This document shows, one piece after another, positions 44,201 through 54,697 of a stretch of 64,000 bases of DNA; position 1 is the stretch's first letter, and every line of letters begins with the position of its first letter. A model generated the notes under the pieces. That model was given only the letters and a program-made list of their open reading frames with translations, was not told the DNA's origin and made no database searches. This DNA is from Aplectana chamaeleonis (lineage: Eukaryota > Nematoda > Chromadorea > Rhabditida > Cosmocercidae). Both the position numbers and the translations under genes were made by a program. The stretch is taken from positions 62,001 through 126,000 of the forward strand of contig JAPDOI010001717.1 of the NCBI GenBank assembly GCA_029168955.1, written 5' to 3'.

Positions 44201-44676
44201 TCGTGAAGCAGCCGAATCATCCGTCGCGAAGAGTACTAAACCCGGTGAGAGAGAGATGTATCAGAAAGCCTTTCGCTGATGCTCCGTCGAAAGTAGATGT
44301 GCAGAGATGGACTGAAGCACAACAAGAACGCCTCCGTCTCTTGCGCACGGAGCATACCCGATTCGTGAACGAACACTTGAGCAGAGTTGCCATAAACCCC
44401 ATCCTGGGAGTCGCACCTCCAAAGGTCTCCGAGACAGAGATGGAACTTGGCAGGCGTGCCAGGTGCACCCTTGCATCGTTACGCTGTGGACACTCCCCCA
44501 TGCTTATGTCATACTTGCATAGGATTGACAACAGCAAACCTGACGAGTGTCCTGATTGCGGTAGTCAAGGGCATACTACTGCGCACCTGTTCAATTGCCC
44601 GAAAAGACCGACTACATTGACGACAATGGATCTGTGGACGAACCCAGTGCTAGTGGCCGAGTTTCTGAACCTATGA
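41249..44676 (+). pseudogene. 2A-PHD-EN-RT polyprotein, frameshifted
   Basis: The first segment (41249-42154) has AGVERNPGP at residues 55-63, preceded by the Leu-rich LAAALLRILLQM, then a PHD finger (CATC, CFGC, WVHFSC, CIVC; residues about 71-119), then HINLNGLRTKLSEL and MVQETKLS. After a frameshift near 41960 the endonuclease continues with AGDFNAH (42050) and SDHIPVFVDID (42275). RT segments: LGPDGLSPAVL and KGYRPISLLSPIAKIAEKL (43140), VALDLTKAFDTVN (43340), a frameshift near 43510, GVPQGGVLSPALFSLYLEDL, VAYADDITIL (43590), KLLGLVLDPSLKFHKN and ALEYAAPVWQHI. The C-terminus holds CPDCGSQGHTTAHLFNC. At least four frame breaks. The first ATG used (41249) lies just outside the repeat, so the natural start is unresolved. 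Confidence 0.8.
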
Positions 44677-44711
44677 CAGAACCCCTCTCTGTGGCTGCAA
44701 AGAAGAAGAAG
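41262..44711 (+). mobile_element. 2A-PHD-EN-RT LINE, copy 2, nearly full length
   Basis: A single-ORF non-LTR retrotransposon of about 3.45 kb ending in an (AAG)n tail at 44698-44711. Domain order: leader with a 2A-like motif, PHD-type zinc finger, APE endonuclease, reverse transcriptase, C-terminal CCHC. The 5' end coincides with that of the copy at 835. I place it in the Ingi/I/jockey-like group from the RT and C-terminal pattern; the exact clade is unsure. Confidence 0.8.
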
Positions 44712-44714
44712 AAT

Positions 44715-45000
44715 GATTCGAAAAATCATTCGATTGAAAAAGTCGACTTCGAATTATTCGAAAAGCCGATTACTCGAAAAAGGCAAATTCCTGAATTATT
44801 CGAAAAATCGAATATTCGAAAAGTTGAAAATCCCGAATTATTCGAAAAGTCGAATATTCGAAAACGTCAAAACCCCGAACTATTCGAAAAGTCGAATATT
44901 CGTAAACTTCAAAATCCCGATTTATTCGAAGTCGAATATTCGAAAACTCCAAAATTCCGAATCATTCGAAAAGTCGAATATTCGAAAAAAATCTGAAAAT
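44715..45000. repeat. 42-bp minisatellite, TTCGAA type (A)
   Basis: The word GAATTATTCG or a variant starts at 44793, 44835, 44877 and 44919, exactly 42 bp apart. Units read TCGAAAAGTCGAATATTCG plus a variable linker. It begins immediately after the (AAG)n tail of the LINE. Confidence 0.85.
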
Positions 45001-45106
45001 GTAAAAGTATAGTATGCAGTAGAGTATGCCAACGAATACTCACTCGGTCGAAGAAACGAATATTGGAATAATTTGACTATTCGGAGAAGCTAACTATCCG
45101 AATATG

Positions 45107-45294
45107 GTTAGGTTCGTGGCCTGTTCCCTCAAGAAAAAAACTTTAAAATTAAACCGAGGCTGGCGCGGCGGTTTAAACCTCAGCAGCGGCTGGCTTATAA
45201 TGGCCAGCCAGCCGCCGCTGAGATTTAAACCCCCGCGCCAGCCCCGATTTGAATTTAAATATTCTTTCTTGAGTAAACAAGCCCCGGAACTAAC
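45107..45294. mobile_element. Hairpin MITE, GTTAGGTTCGTGGCC family, copy 1
   Basis: GTTAGGTTCGTGGCCTGTTC and CCTCAAGAAAAAA at the left pair with the inverse ending GAACTAAC at 45294. The middle is a perfect palindrome around GGCTGGCTTATAATGGCCAGCC. Length 188 bp. Confidence 0.75.
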
Positions 45295-45299
45295 TTTAA

Positions 45300-45760
45300 A
45301 TAGTTTGTTCGGGTATTCGAAAAAGTCAATTATTCGAATTATTCATACAGTCGGCACGGATCGCGCTAATACTTTGCGTTTTCTATTGTGCGTTAGCACA
45401 ACCTGGTTCGCATACCGTCGTTCTCGGGCCCGAATTCCGGTTCGCAATTGCGGACTACGGCTGTTGCATCACGTGGTGTGATGATAATCGTGCGGGCAGA
45501 AAGGTGAATCTTGTCGGGATCAAGTGCTCCCAGCACGATTATCTTTCTTTTGTCGGATGAAACAGCCGTTGTGCGCAAATGCGAACTGCCGTTTGGCTCC
45601 GAGAACGACAGTATGTTATAACTGCACCGAGTGGACCAGCGCACAACAAGGAATGCAAAGTATCAGTGCGATCCGTGCCGGCTGTATATTCAAATCTTCG
45701 TAAGGCCCAAAATTCGAATATTCGGCCGAATAAACGATTGATTATAGAAAAAAAGGCTGC
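45300..45760. mobile_element. Foldback with TTCGAATATT-type ends
   Basis: ATACAGTCGGCACGGATCGC and TAATACTTTGCGTT (45348-45382) pair with the inverse near 45650-45690, and CGTCGTTCTCGG near 45417 with CCGAGAACGACAG near 45599. The outer sequence is TTCG-rich and continues the style of the 42-bp minisatellite next door. Confidence 0.6.
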
Positions 45761-45856
45761 AAGAGTTTTCGGCAACACATTGTCCACTCTCTGAAGCTCA
45801 GTCGTAAATTTTCCAAATCAAATAGGAAATTCGAATATAATCGGAATACACTTATA

Positions 45857-46013
45857 GTGGGGTCCGTGGCCTGTTTCCTCTAGAAAAAACGTTTAAATTC
45901 AAACCGCAGCTAGCGCGGCGGTTTAATTCTCAGAGATTGAGATTTAAACCGCCACGTCAGCCGCGGTTTGAATTTACACGTTTTTTCTTGAGGAAACAGG
46001 GAACGGACCTAAC
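45857..46013. mobile_element. Hairpin MITE, GTTAGGTTCGTGGCC family, copy 2
   Basis: GGGTCCGTGGCCTGTTTCCT at the left pairs with the right end GGAAACAGGGAACGGACCTAAC. The arms share AAACCGCRGCTRRCGYGGCGG. Length 157 bp, about 80 percent similar by eye to copy 1. Confidence 0.7.
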
Positions 46014-46069
46014 CATATATAGATGATGCTCCAAAACATGCGAATTCGCTTCATTTAATCTGAATGTGG

Positions 46070-46400
46070 GGATGTCGCGTCGGCGCCCGTCGCGCCGCGC
46101 GCGACGCTCAGCGAGTGCGACGCAGCACGCACGGGTGAGCAATTTCTGGGTGCTATCGCGGCGGGGAGGGGGGCACTGTGGTAGCGCGCTTGGCCTCGCC
46201 CATTTTTGCGTGCCGCAACGACTCTTGATTTCGCAACGGACGGAAACCCCGGATGATGCTCAAATTCAGTGCGGCACGGTAAAATGGACGTGACCAAGTG
46301 CATGGCGCCGTAGTGTCCCCCTTCCACTGCGATAGCACCAATTTCTGCACTTTACGGCATCCCCGATTTTTGTTTCGAGCTCAAATTTTACGACCCCCCC
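46070..46400. mobile_element. GC-rich foldback, CTTGGCCTCGCCCATTTTT family
   Basis: GCGCTTGGCCTCGCCCATTTTTGCGTGCCGC is paired with the inverse near 46275-46305 (GCGGCACGGTAAAATGGACG). Related sequence occurs at about 48275-48540 and in degraded form at 50080-50120 and 50920-50945, so it is a dispersed family. Confidence 0.5.
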
Positions 46401-46429
46401 CACTCCTGTTGCGTATACATTGGATCCGA

Positions 46430-46690
46430 CTCATTTTCGGATATCCATCCGAATGAACCGAAATTTTCATGATTCAAAATCCGATTCACCGAAAAAACGT
46501 CAAAATCCGAATGATCCAAAATCCGAATCACCGAAAAAACGTCAAAATCCGATTGATCCAAAATCCGATTCACCGAAAAAACGCCAAAATCCGTTTGATT
46601 CGAAATCTGAATCACCGAAATGTGCCATGAGTCGGATAATGATTCGGATACCGAATATCCGAAAAATGTCATGATTTGGATCGGATAACG
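46430..46690. repeat. 42-bp minisatellite, ATCCGA type (B)
   Basis: ACCGAAAAAACG or a variant starts at 46488, 46530, 46572 and 46614, exactly 42 bp apart. Units contain CAAAATCCGAATGATCC. Related single words occur at 53300-53520. Confidence 0.85.
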
Positions 46691-46966
46691 AGTCGGATAT
46701 TGGTGGATTCTGTATGTCCTGCTGCTCAAACAAGCGTATCTGATGTCACGACTCGACATTCCATTCTACAGTAGCCATAGAGGTGCGTATGGCTACTGTA
46801 GAATACAATACGTACACTGCAGACATCCAATTGGGGCGCATCGTGAAATTTACGCCGCTTTTTATTGCGCATCATCAGCGCAGATTTTGCGCATAGTTGG
46901 CAATAATCCTCTTCGTTTGGGTTGTCTGTGCAAGTATAGTAAAGTGAGGACTTTTTAAAAAGAGAC

Positions 46967-47260
46967 CGAACGAACGAATTTCGAATACATTCGTTAATTT
47001 TCTATTTCGAACGAACGAATTTCGAATACATTCGTTAATTTTCTATTTCGAACGAACGAATTTCGAATAAATTCGTTAATTTTCTATTTCGAACGAACGA
47101 ATTTCGAATAAATTCGTTCATTTTTTAAATTCGAACGAACGAATTTCGAATAAATTCGTTCATTTTTTATTTCGAACGAACGAATTTCGAATACATTCGT
47201 TAATTTTCTATTTCGGACGAACGAATATTCGAAATTCAGAATATTCGAATGATTTTACTT
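46967..47260. repeat. 41-bp minisatellite, CGAACGAACGAATTTCG type (C)
   Basis: CGAACGAACGAA starts at 46967, 47008, 47049 and 47090 and continues, a spacing of 41 bp, each unit ending ATTCGTTAATTTTCTATTT or a close variant. About six units. Confidence 0.85.
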
Positions 47261-48200
47261 AAATAATTTAAGCATCCATAGCAATATCAGCGCAACTATG
47301 TACGAAGTGAGCGGCAATAACAAGTCGAATTCTTCTTCCTAAAGCTTCATTTCCACCTACAAATGAAATTAATTAGGCACGACTCATCTCTAAACCTGTA
47401 CGGGCTACAACACAAAGAATGCTACAAAATCATTTTTTTCCGCTCTAGCTTAGCCTCAGGAGCTCATTCGAGGTGCTGAACATGAATAAGAGGTCCACTT
47501 TCGGTGCTTCGAAAGATCACGGTGAGTATAGGGTAATTATATCGTTAAGTCTCCGATATTACTGAAATTTTGCCTAGAGAACCCACCCCTAAACCTTTAC
47601 AGATAAAAAGGAGCTCGACGCTCACTCCGATCTTCCCACTTTCCCGGAGACACGATATAGGCGAGTGCTTGCCCTCCTGCCACGAGAGCGTGCCCATCAC
47701 GGGCAAAGCGTGCCCCCTAAAAGATGCTGGACGCTCAAGACGCTAGTTTCCAAGGGAGGCATACGACGCGGTTCGGAGCCAGGACACGGATGAAGGCAAT
47801 GCCTTCTGTTCAATTGCCCAATTTCGCGGTACTTGGCTCCGCCTGGACGCTGAAGGCCCTGCTCAATCGCTGGTGGCCCCAGTTGGTGCTCGGTACACTG
47901 GCCGGGTCGCGTGCTGGCGTGCGGCCGCGTCGTGCACCGGTGCGTGAGTACATTTTTGAAAACAAAAAGCTGAGAGGGGCTTATCACCAGGGCAGGAAGC
48001 AGCTACTCGCCCACGACAGTCGCCACTGCCCCCGCGATAGCTACTACCGTGGGCGACAAAACTTCGGATTTTGCTCTCCACGGCCACTATCCCGCTGGCG
48101 GCTTTCAGCGGGGCGTGGAGCGCGTTTTCGTCTGAGCCATTAATCCTTCACAAATTGCGAAAAGGATAAGAGATTCTTAATCCACAGCTCAGAAAAGCCT
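47261..48200. other. Unassigned
   Basis: No gene is recognised. Open frames at 47724-48143 show no known domain. A short inverted pair surrounds CGCCCACGACAGTCGC/GATAGCTACTACCGTGGGCG near 48008-48055. Confidence 0.35.
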
Positions 48201-48640
48201 CTTGGCGAAGTTTTAGCCAAATCGGTGCTATCACTAGAAGGGGGGGGGGGCAGTACCAATTGCCATCCCACTAGGGCTCGCCCATTTTTCCGTGCCGCCG
48301 CGCAATTACAACACCAATCCGGGGTTTCCTCCCCTGCCAGAAGCGTTGAGGCGCGGAGAAATTGGTGTGACCATATGCAGTGGACAAGTGGCCCCGACTG
48401 GCGAGATAGCACGGCCAAATCTAAAACGTCGACGCGGCACGGCACCGTGCCGCAACCTTCCGTAACACTGTAAACGGATGTCAAATCTGTGCTTAGCACC
48501 CCCAAAGGTTGTTATCGCGGCTACTTGGCCACCTCTATTTCTCCGCGCCGCAACGATTTCGGAGGGGAAGGAAAGCCCCGGGTTGGTGTCACAGGTTCGT
48601 TGGATATACCTGATTGGGGAATGGTGAAGGTTCCCTATAG
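48201..48640. repeat. Diverged relatives of the CGCCCATTTTT foldback family
   Basis: GGGCTCGCCCATTTTTCCGT with GCCGCCGCG near 48272, and TTATCGCGGCTACTTGGCCA near 48508 with CCGCGCCGCAACGATTTC, resemble 46185-46230. The layout suggests two degraded copies or one rearranged copy. Confidence 0.4.
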
Positions 48641-48819
48641 ATTTGCAACTTCGACGTTTTCTTAATCCTCTTTTTCTTGCATTCAATGTATTTTTATTTT
48701 TAATCATTAAGGTTTTGAAACATTTTTTTCCGTTAGATGACCTCCTTTAGAAATTCACTATTCTTAATGAAATGATCTGCGTAGGTCATGATGAATTTCC
48801 TTTAAGCTGTCTTGGAGTC

Positions 48820-49890
48820 AAAATTTCTCGGAAAATTTCTTCAAGCGATTTTTGGAAAACTACCTGTTCTTCGCTCATACCATTTTTACCCTTTTGGATG
48901 GATCTCTGAACAAAGATGTTTCCAAAATCTCATGAAATTTTGCGTCAAATAATGTTTTCAATTTGAGAAAATACGTTCCCAATCTCTAAACCGATTTCAG
49001 TTTATGAATTAACGTTTCTTTCACTAAAAGCAATCAGTTTTTCGTCCATAACTTTTTTACTCTAGGAGACAGCCCTCTCGTGAAGGTTGTTTTCGGAATC
49101 CACATAAAATTCTGCATCGAATAGCGTTTCCAGTTTGAGTAAAATATTTTCTCGATCCTTCAGCCTAACTCATTTTACGAAACAACGGTTTTTCGCCTTT
49201 AATTCTTTAACCGTTGAAGATAGGGTTTTGGTGAAGATTGTTTCTGAAATCTCTGTAAAATTCGGCGTCGAATGATATATCGGGCTCCTAACTTTGCTTG
49301 CCCCATAAGTCAGCCAGGTCGATGAAGCCCATTTTCATAGTTATCTCCATAGGGTGCTCTCGCCTCTATGGTTCAAATGAGAGACGCAGAGTTCTGCCGG
49401 AGCCAACAACGGGTCTCGGCTTCACCGACCTGGCTGGCTTATGAAGCAAGCAAAGTTAGGAACCCGATATGTCATTCGACGCCGAATTTTACGTAGATTT
49501 CAAAAACGACGTTCACCAAAATCCTATCTCCAAAGGTTAAAGAGTTATAGGCGGAAAACCGGTGCTTCGTAAAATGGATTAGGCTGAAGGATCGAGAAAA
49601 TACTTTTCCAAACTGGAAGCACAAGTTTACGCAGGATTCCATCGAGATTTTGAAAACAAGCTTCACCAAAGGTCGACCTCTAAGCACAGAAAAGTTATGG
49701 ACGAAAAACCGATAATTTCAGTCGAAAAAATGCACTTTATAAACTGAATTCGGCTTGAAGAAGGAGAACTTATTTTTCAAAACTGAAAGCGTTTTTCAAT
49801 GCAGAATTATAGGTGAATACCGAGAACAACTTTAACCAAAGGTCTATCTTTGAGCACAAAAAAGTTATGAACGAAAAATCGGCAGTGACA
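48820..49890. mobile_element. FB-like element: long inverted repeats built of tandem units
   Basis: The left arm (about 48820-49285) and right arm (about 49470-49890) are inverse copies over more than 400 bp (CGACGCCGAATTTTACGTAG, TTAGGCTGAAGGATCGAGAA, AAAAGTTATGGACGAAAAAC). Within an arm the block AAAGTTATGGACGAAAAACCG returns at intervals of about 150-170 bp (49538, 49690, 49862), so the arms themselves are tandem repeats. The middle (49286-49470) is another palindrome (CCTAACTTTGCTTGC and its inverse). Confidence 0.7.
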
Positions 49891-50330
49891 CCCACCCAAT
49901 CTTGAAAATGACTTGCATGAGTGTTGGGTCACTTTCATTCTTTTTCGGGGCGTTTCACTGGTTGTCACTGGTTCTCCCAATGATGAAGGTTCCCCACTTC
50001 ACCTGCCCAGGGGTGAAGGCTGGTGGAGTACATGGCTCCACCCAACGAAGCTATGGTTGGTGTTATCATTGCATTGCGCGGCGGCATGAAAAAATGGGCG
50101 TGGCCAAGTTTGATTGCCATGTGGCTCCCCCTGTTAGAACCGCCCTAGTAGCCTCATCAGACGGTGTCGGGAAAAAATTTAGCTCTTGCGTTCGGAAAAA
50201 TGGAACAATGGAGTAGTGAAGAAAATGAATTAAGTCTTGAAAGGTATGTCGATTCCTTCATACGGAGCTGATTTTCATATTTTTTGTTAAATCAGCTCGG
50301 GAATTCAAATTCGAATAACGTTCGAATATT
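49891..50330. other. Unassigned; degraded CGCCCATTTTT-family piece
   Basis: At 50075-50125 AAAAATGGGCGTGGCCAAGT and GCCATGTGGCTCCCCC resemble the 46.2-kb family. Nothing else is recognised. Confidence 0.35.
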
Positions 50331-50860
50331 CACCTCTGCGAATAATCGAATTTGAATAATGTTCGAATATTCACCTTTTTCGAATAGTCGAATTCGAATA
50401 ATATTCGAATATTCACCTCTTCCGAATAGTCGAATTCGAATAATATTCGAATATTCACCTTTTCCGAATAGTCGAATTCGAATAATATTCGAATATTCAC
50501 CTTTTCCGAATAGTCGAATTCCAATAATATTCGAATATTCACCTTTTCCGAATAGTCGAATTCGAATAATGTTCGAATTTTCACCTTTTCCGAATAGTCG
50601 AAATCGAATAATGTTCGAATATTCACCTTTTCCGAATAGTCGAATTCGAATAATATTCGAATATTCACCTTTTCCGAATAGTCGAATTCGAATAATGTTC
50701 GAATTTTCACCTTTTGCGAATAGTCGAAACCGAATAATGTTCGAATTTTAATCTTTTGCCGAATAATGTTCAAATATTCACACTTTTCGAATATTCGAAT
50801 GTTCGAATAAAAATTCGTTCGGAAAATTCGAATATTTATTCGAACTCGAATATCCGATCC
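50331..50860. repeat. 42-bp minisatellite, TTCGAATATTCACC type (D)
   Basis: CGAATAGTCGAATTCGAATA starts at 50381, 50423 and 50465 and onward, exactly 42 bp apart, with ATTCACCTTTTC as linker. About ten units with decayed edges. Both strands are open in one frame because the unit is a multiple of three. Confidence 0.9.
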
Positions 50861-51308
50861 TCACTCTAAAGTATAGGGCCTTTCGGAGTGGCATCGCTGC
50901 GAAATTCTCGGCGTCGCTCTCCAGAGCGAGAGAAATTGGGCGTGACCATGACTTGTCGCCGAATCTTATTTCTGGCTCTGCGTCTCTTACCTCTTCGCCG
51001 CCGTTTGTTCGATTGAAAAAAACAGTGAACTAAAGGAAATAAATATTTTATAGAGAGTGAATGGACAGGTACTAACAAAGGAACATCAACAAATAAAAAG
51101 AAACTACGGCGGAACGGCAGCGACAGCGACAAAAATGGTCGAAATCATTTTCATCGCGCGCCGTTGCTGCCGTCGGTGCTAGCTCACGCACTCTCAAATC
51201 GCGGCAGTCGCCCCCGTCGCACGGCACAGTTAGCAACCCCCCCCCCGCATCATTCACACCGTCTCCGCGACAGCGAGTTTCGCTGCGACCCCACTCTGAA
51301 AGGCTCCT
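50861..51308. other. Unassigned
   Basis: Contains a short piece of the CGCCCATTTTT family (about 50885-50950) and, from about 51100, GCGACAGCGAC-rich sequence leading into the next element. Confidence 0.35.
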
Positions 51309-51744
51309 AGGGGTATGGTATACTTTGCCGCTGTCATGACCGACAGGCATGCAGTCTAGCACAAATCGCTGCGGGACCTGCATAGTAACAACGGCATCGG
51401 TCGTCGTAGGCACAGTTATCGCGCGTGTCGCAACGACACGACGCGGGGGCTGACACACTGCGAATGGGTCGAAGCCTGTCGCTGCCACTGTCGCAGGCCG
51501 AAGCTTGCAGCACACTGCGACAGCGACAGGTTCAGGGCCTAGTGCATACTTTCCGCAACGCGCGACCGCGACAGTGCATATCAGCAATATCGATTTTCGG
51601 TCGATTTAGATGACAAGCATTATGTCGCGTCTCTCGTCACAGGAAGTATGCACTACGCCTAAAAGTGGAAGCTCCGCGACAGGCGGTCCGGTGTCGCTAT
51701 GCAAAGCGACGCGACAGTGTGTCGCAAAAGTATGCTATACCCCT
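51309..51744. mobile_element. MITE with AGGGGTATGGTATAC ends, GCGACAGCGAC-rich
   Basis: The left end AGGGGTATGGTATACTTT and the right inverse AAAGTATGCTATACCCCT define a 436-bp element. The interior is full of CGCTGTCGC/GCGACAGCG words and contains GGTCGTCGTAGGCACAGTTA, shared with 8803-8830. Confidence 0.65.
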
Positions 51745-52004
51745 TATAGCGCATTAAGGGTATGATAGGCTCCCAAAAACCATGTGTATTGATCGAACGG
51801 GCAATCCTGTCTTAGGTGGATTAGACAGGAACTCGCGGGTATTTACGAAATCGATGGGAAGGACTGATACTCATGGTACTCATCTATACTAATGCTTTAA
51901 CATTACGCTCACTTTGAATAGATTGTTAAAAGTGATCACATCTGTTTGGTTTGCAAGTATTCCGAGATAAAGATGATTATCAATGAGTTCTTTTGTCATA
52001 GTAA
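51745..52004. other. Unassigned
   Basis: Nothing is recognised. Confidence 0.3.
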
Positions 52005-52863
52005 GGGGCTATTCATACTTCCAACCTCTCGCTCTGCCAGACCGGTCTGCTTGGCAAAAGGAGTGAGTATGAATGAAAACACGACCACCCGCTCCTCCCG
52101 CTCCGCCAGTGAAGTATGAATACTCCAGAGACATCGCCATGGCAGAGCAAGAGATGCGGAAAATCGGTGGGTTTGTTTTTAGAAATGAAGCGATGCGGGT
52201 GGTATTTGATAAGTTTGATAAGATATGTTGGTTTTGTTGTCTGTAAAGGCTACCCAGGGATGGATTCTACAGATTTCTAAATAGACAATGACTGATAACG
52301 CTATAGGAAAGCCGATATCAGAGGCAACTTTCATTTTTAGGATTGAATGCTGGGTGGCCCCCTCCTCCTAGATTTGAGTTAAGATTGATCCATATGCTTT
52401 CTACGGCGTCCTGCGCACTCCCCCTTGGGTCCCGTACACTTTCTACGGCGTCCTGCGCACTTTTACTTGGGTCCCGCCCACTTTCTACGGCGTTCGGCGC
52501 ACTGTCACTTGGGTCCCTCACACTTTCTACGGCGTCCTGCGCACTTTCGCTTGGGTCCCGCACACTTTCTACGGCGTCCGGCGCACTTTTAATTGGGTCC
52601 CGCACACTTTCTACGGCGTATTGAGCGCTTTCACTGAAGCCCCGCTACACTTATACGACGTAATTTAGTGCAACAAGTAATGCTACCAACAAATGCCTCG
52701 GCGGTGCGAGACGGGAGTGTGAATGCTCCAGAGACACCACTGTGGCGGGGCAGGAGGTACGGGAGAGGCGGGAGGAGCGGGTGGTCGTGTTTTTATTCAT
52801 ACTCATCATTTTTCCGCGCGGACCGGTCTGGCAGAGCGAGAGGTTGGAAGTATGAATAGCCCC
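52005..52863. mobile_element. Harbinger-like MITE carrying a block of the 42-bp satellite
   Basis: Ends GGGGCTATTCATACTTCCAA (52005) and the inverse (ending 52863) are parts of inverted arms of more than 100 bp (CTCTCGCTCTGCCAGACCGG, ACGACCACCCGCTCCTCCCG). Both sides are flanked by TAA (52002-52004, 52864-52866), the three-base target of the PIF/Harbinger group. The interior contains about six units of the satellite that fills 57.9-64 kb. Confidence 0.75.
52395..52640. repeat. Short array of the 42-bp CACTTTCTACGGCGT satellite
   Basis: CACTTTCTACGGCGTCCTGC, then GCACTTTYRCTTGGGTCCCG, is repeated about six times with 42-bp spacing. Same consensus as the terminal array but with its own variants (ACTTTTACTTGG, ACTGTCACTTGG). 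Confidence 0.9.
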
Positions 52864-52970
52864 TAAGGTGGAAGAAACTTTTTTTTTTCGAGCATTTTCG
52901 CCAGACTCGATTTTCGATAGACTTTTGGAATTATACTATCTTTTATCCCACTCGGATATTCGGATTCCGG

Positions 52971-53290
52971 GGGTCGTATTCGCCAACAACCCGCCGAGAG
53001 TAGTCGAAGGAAAGCGGAAGGGATGATACCGCGCGCGGCAGAGGAGCAGATCAACCTATCTTGCACCATGTAAGATGAAAATGCAAACTGTGTTACGTAT
53101 CGATATCACTGCAAAAAGATAAAGATTCCATCGCGAAGCGGCCATTCTTCAGCTATGCGATTCGAAAAATTCCGGCGGTCGCGAGGGAAGCCAAGGGAGG
53201 CGAGAGGTGGCCGTGGAGCGCGCGTTTTGTACTGAAATTTCACCTCATTTACCCTTCGACTACCCGGCGGGTTATTGGCGAATATGACCC
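52971..53290. mobile_element. MITE with GGGTCRTATTCGCCAA ends
   Basis: GGGTCGTATTCGCCAACAAC with CCGCC at 52971 pairs with the inverse ending AATATGACCC at 53290. Both sides are flanked by CGG (52968-52970, 53291-53293). Arms are about 45 bp and total length is 320 bp. Confidence 0.65.
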
Positions 53291-53530
53291 CGGCTCACCG
53301 AAAAATGGTTGAAATCCCAGTGATCCAAACTGCGAATAACCGAAAAAAGGTAATTTTCGGATTGATCCGAGATCCGACTATCCGTCTAGCCTCCCTATCC
53401 GAATGACTCGGATCATCCGGAATTGCTATTTTGAATCTATCCGTTTGAGTCGGATATCCGCGACCTTTGATTTTTGAGTTACCCGAAATCCGAGTATCCG
53501 ATTTTTTTTGATTTGGATCTAATGTATACT
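53291..53530. repeat. Diffuse ATCCGA/TCGGAT repeat
   Basis: CACCGAAAAATGGTTGAAAT, GATCCGAGATCCGACTATCC and CGGATATCCG words resemble minisatellite B at 46.4-46.7 kb but without clean periodicity. Confidence 0.5.
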
Positions 53531-53729
53531 GTTGCGATATATCACAGCTCCGCTGGACCCTTGGAACACTTTGTGAACCCCTTTGTGACGAGTTCATACT
53601 CCTGTGACAGCGAGAACGCACGCCAGGCGTATCGACTTCTTCCGATATCGAAGATGACAACGCGTCGCGCCTCGGGATGTATCTTTACGACCTTAGGTGT
53701 AGATGGGAGAGAAAAGCGCCCAGATATTC

Positions 53730-54215
53730 TCTTTCCCAAACGAGATGGCAAGCAAAGAGTCGAAAGAAGCAGGGCTCACACTGCGTCTCTGACGTTTTTA
53801 GAATACGGTAAGACGTCTTGTACGCAAATCACGTGCGCGACACAGAATCTACCGTAATCCAAAAACAGAATTTGTTTCCTTAAACCCCTACCTGCTGTGT
53901 AAATAAGAATATCTATCCTCTTTAAAAAGTCGTAATTCTCACGACTCGATTCTATAGCCTTTACATAAAGAGAGCATTTCGGACATTTTCAGCGAAAATA
54001 ATGCAAAAAAAAAAGATGAGGTATGCGGAAAAATGGAACGAGTACATGGGGAACTCGATGAATTCTGTTTTGGATTACGGCAAGACAGATGCTGTGTCGC
54101 GCACGTGATTTGCGTACGCGACATCTTACCGTAATCCAAAAACGTAGGGGACGCAGAGGGAGCGCTGCTTCTTTGGACTCTTCGCTTGTCATCTCGTTTG
54201 GGACAGAGTATAGCT
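53730..54215. mobile_element. Foldback with a 72-bp hairpin in each arm
   Basis: Left arm blocks TCCCAAACGAGATGGCAAGC and AGAGTCGAAAGAAGCAG are inverted at 54165-54205. Each arm contains a small hairpin starting TTTTTGGATTACGGTA or its variant (53797-53866 and about 54060-54145) with CGCAAATCACGTGCGCGAC in the middle. Confidence 0.6.
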
Positions 54216-54286
54216 ACGCAGTTTATGACAGGGTCAAGCGGGTCGTTGCGTAGGACCCTAGGGGAGCTACAATCCCTCCTCTTATG

Positions 54287-54647
54287 CCATTGTTATACCA
54301 GAAGTTTGCGACCGCGACAGGTGCGGTCAACTGTTACAAATCGTGTCGGGACCAGATCCACATAGTAGAAAAACGCTGTGGTAAGAACAGTTTGCAGCAC
54401 CTGTCGCGGTCGCTGGCTCGAAAGGGTATGTCATGCCTGAAATGTGGAAACCGTGGGGTATTCGGTCGCTGTCGCGGCTGTCCAGTGCAGTGCACTGCGA
54501 CGGGTGTCAGCGACAACGATCCAGCCAAATCCTGCATCGTGCCGGGTGTTTCTAGGCCCTGAGCGACAGCGACGGCTGGCCCTCAGCGACGGCGACCTAA
54601 CAGTGCTCTGCGACCGCGAGAGGCCTGTCGTGGGGGTATAACAATGG
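54287..54647 (+). mobile_element. MITE CCATTGTTATACC, GCGACAGCGAC-rich, copy 1
   Basis: The ends CCATTGTTATACC and GGTATAACAATGG are exact inverses. The body is shared with copy 2 (GTTTGCGACCGCGACAGGT, GGCTCGAAAGG, TGCCTGAAATGTGGAAACCG) and is rich in CGCTGTCGC words in both orientations. Confidence 0.75.
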
Positions 54648-54697
54648 CCTTAGACCCGGAAATTTTACGACCCACCCCGTTTTTTCGTATTCGTATA

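Noticed and set aside
47724..48143. 139-codon ORF as a host gene
   Set aside because: No recognisable domain or splice context, and it overlaps an equally long frame on the other strand.
44715..50860. CRISPR-like arrays
   Set aside because: Units repeat head to tail without unique spacers, and the context is eukaryotic.
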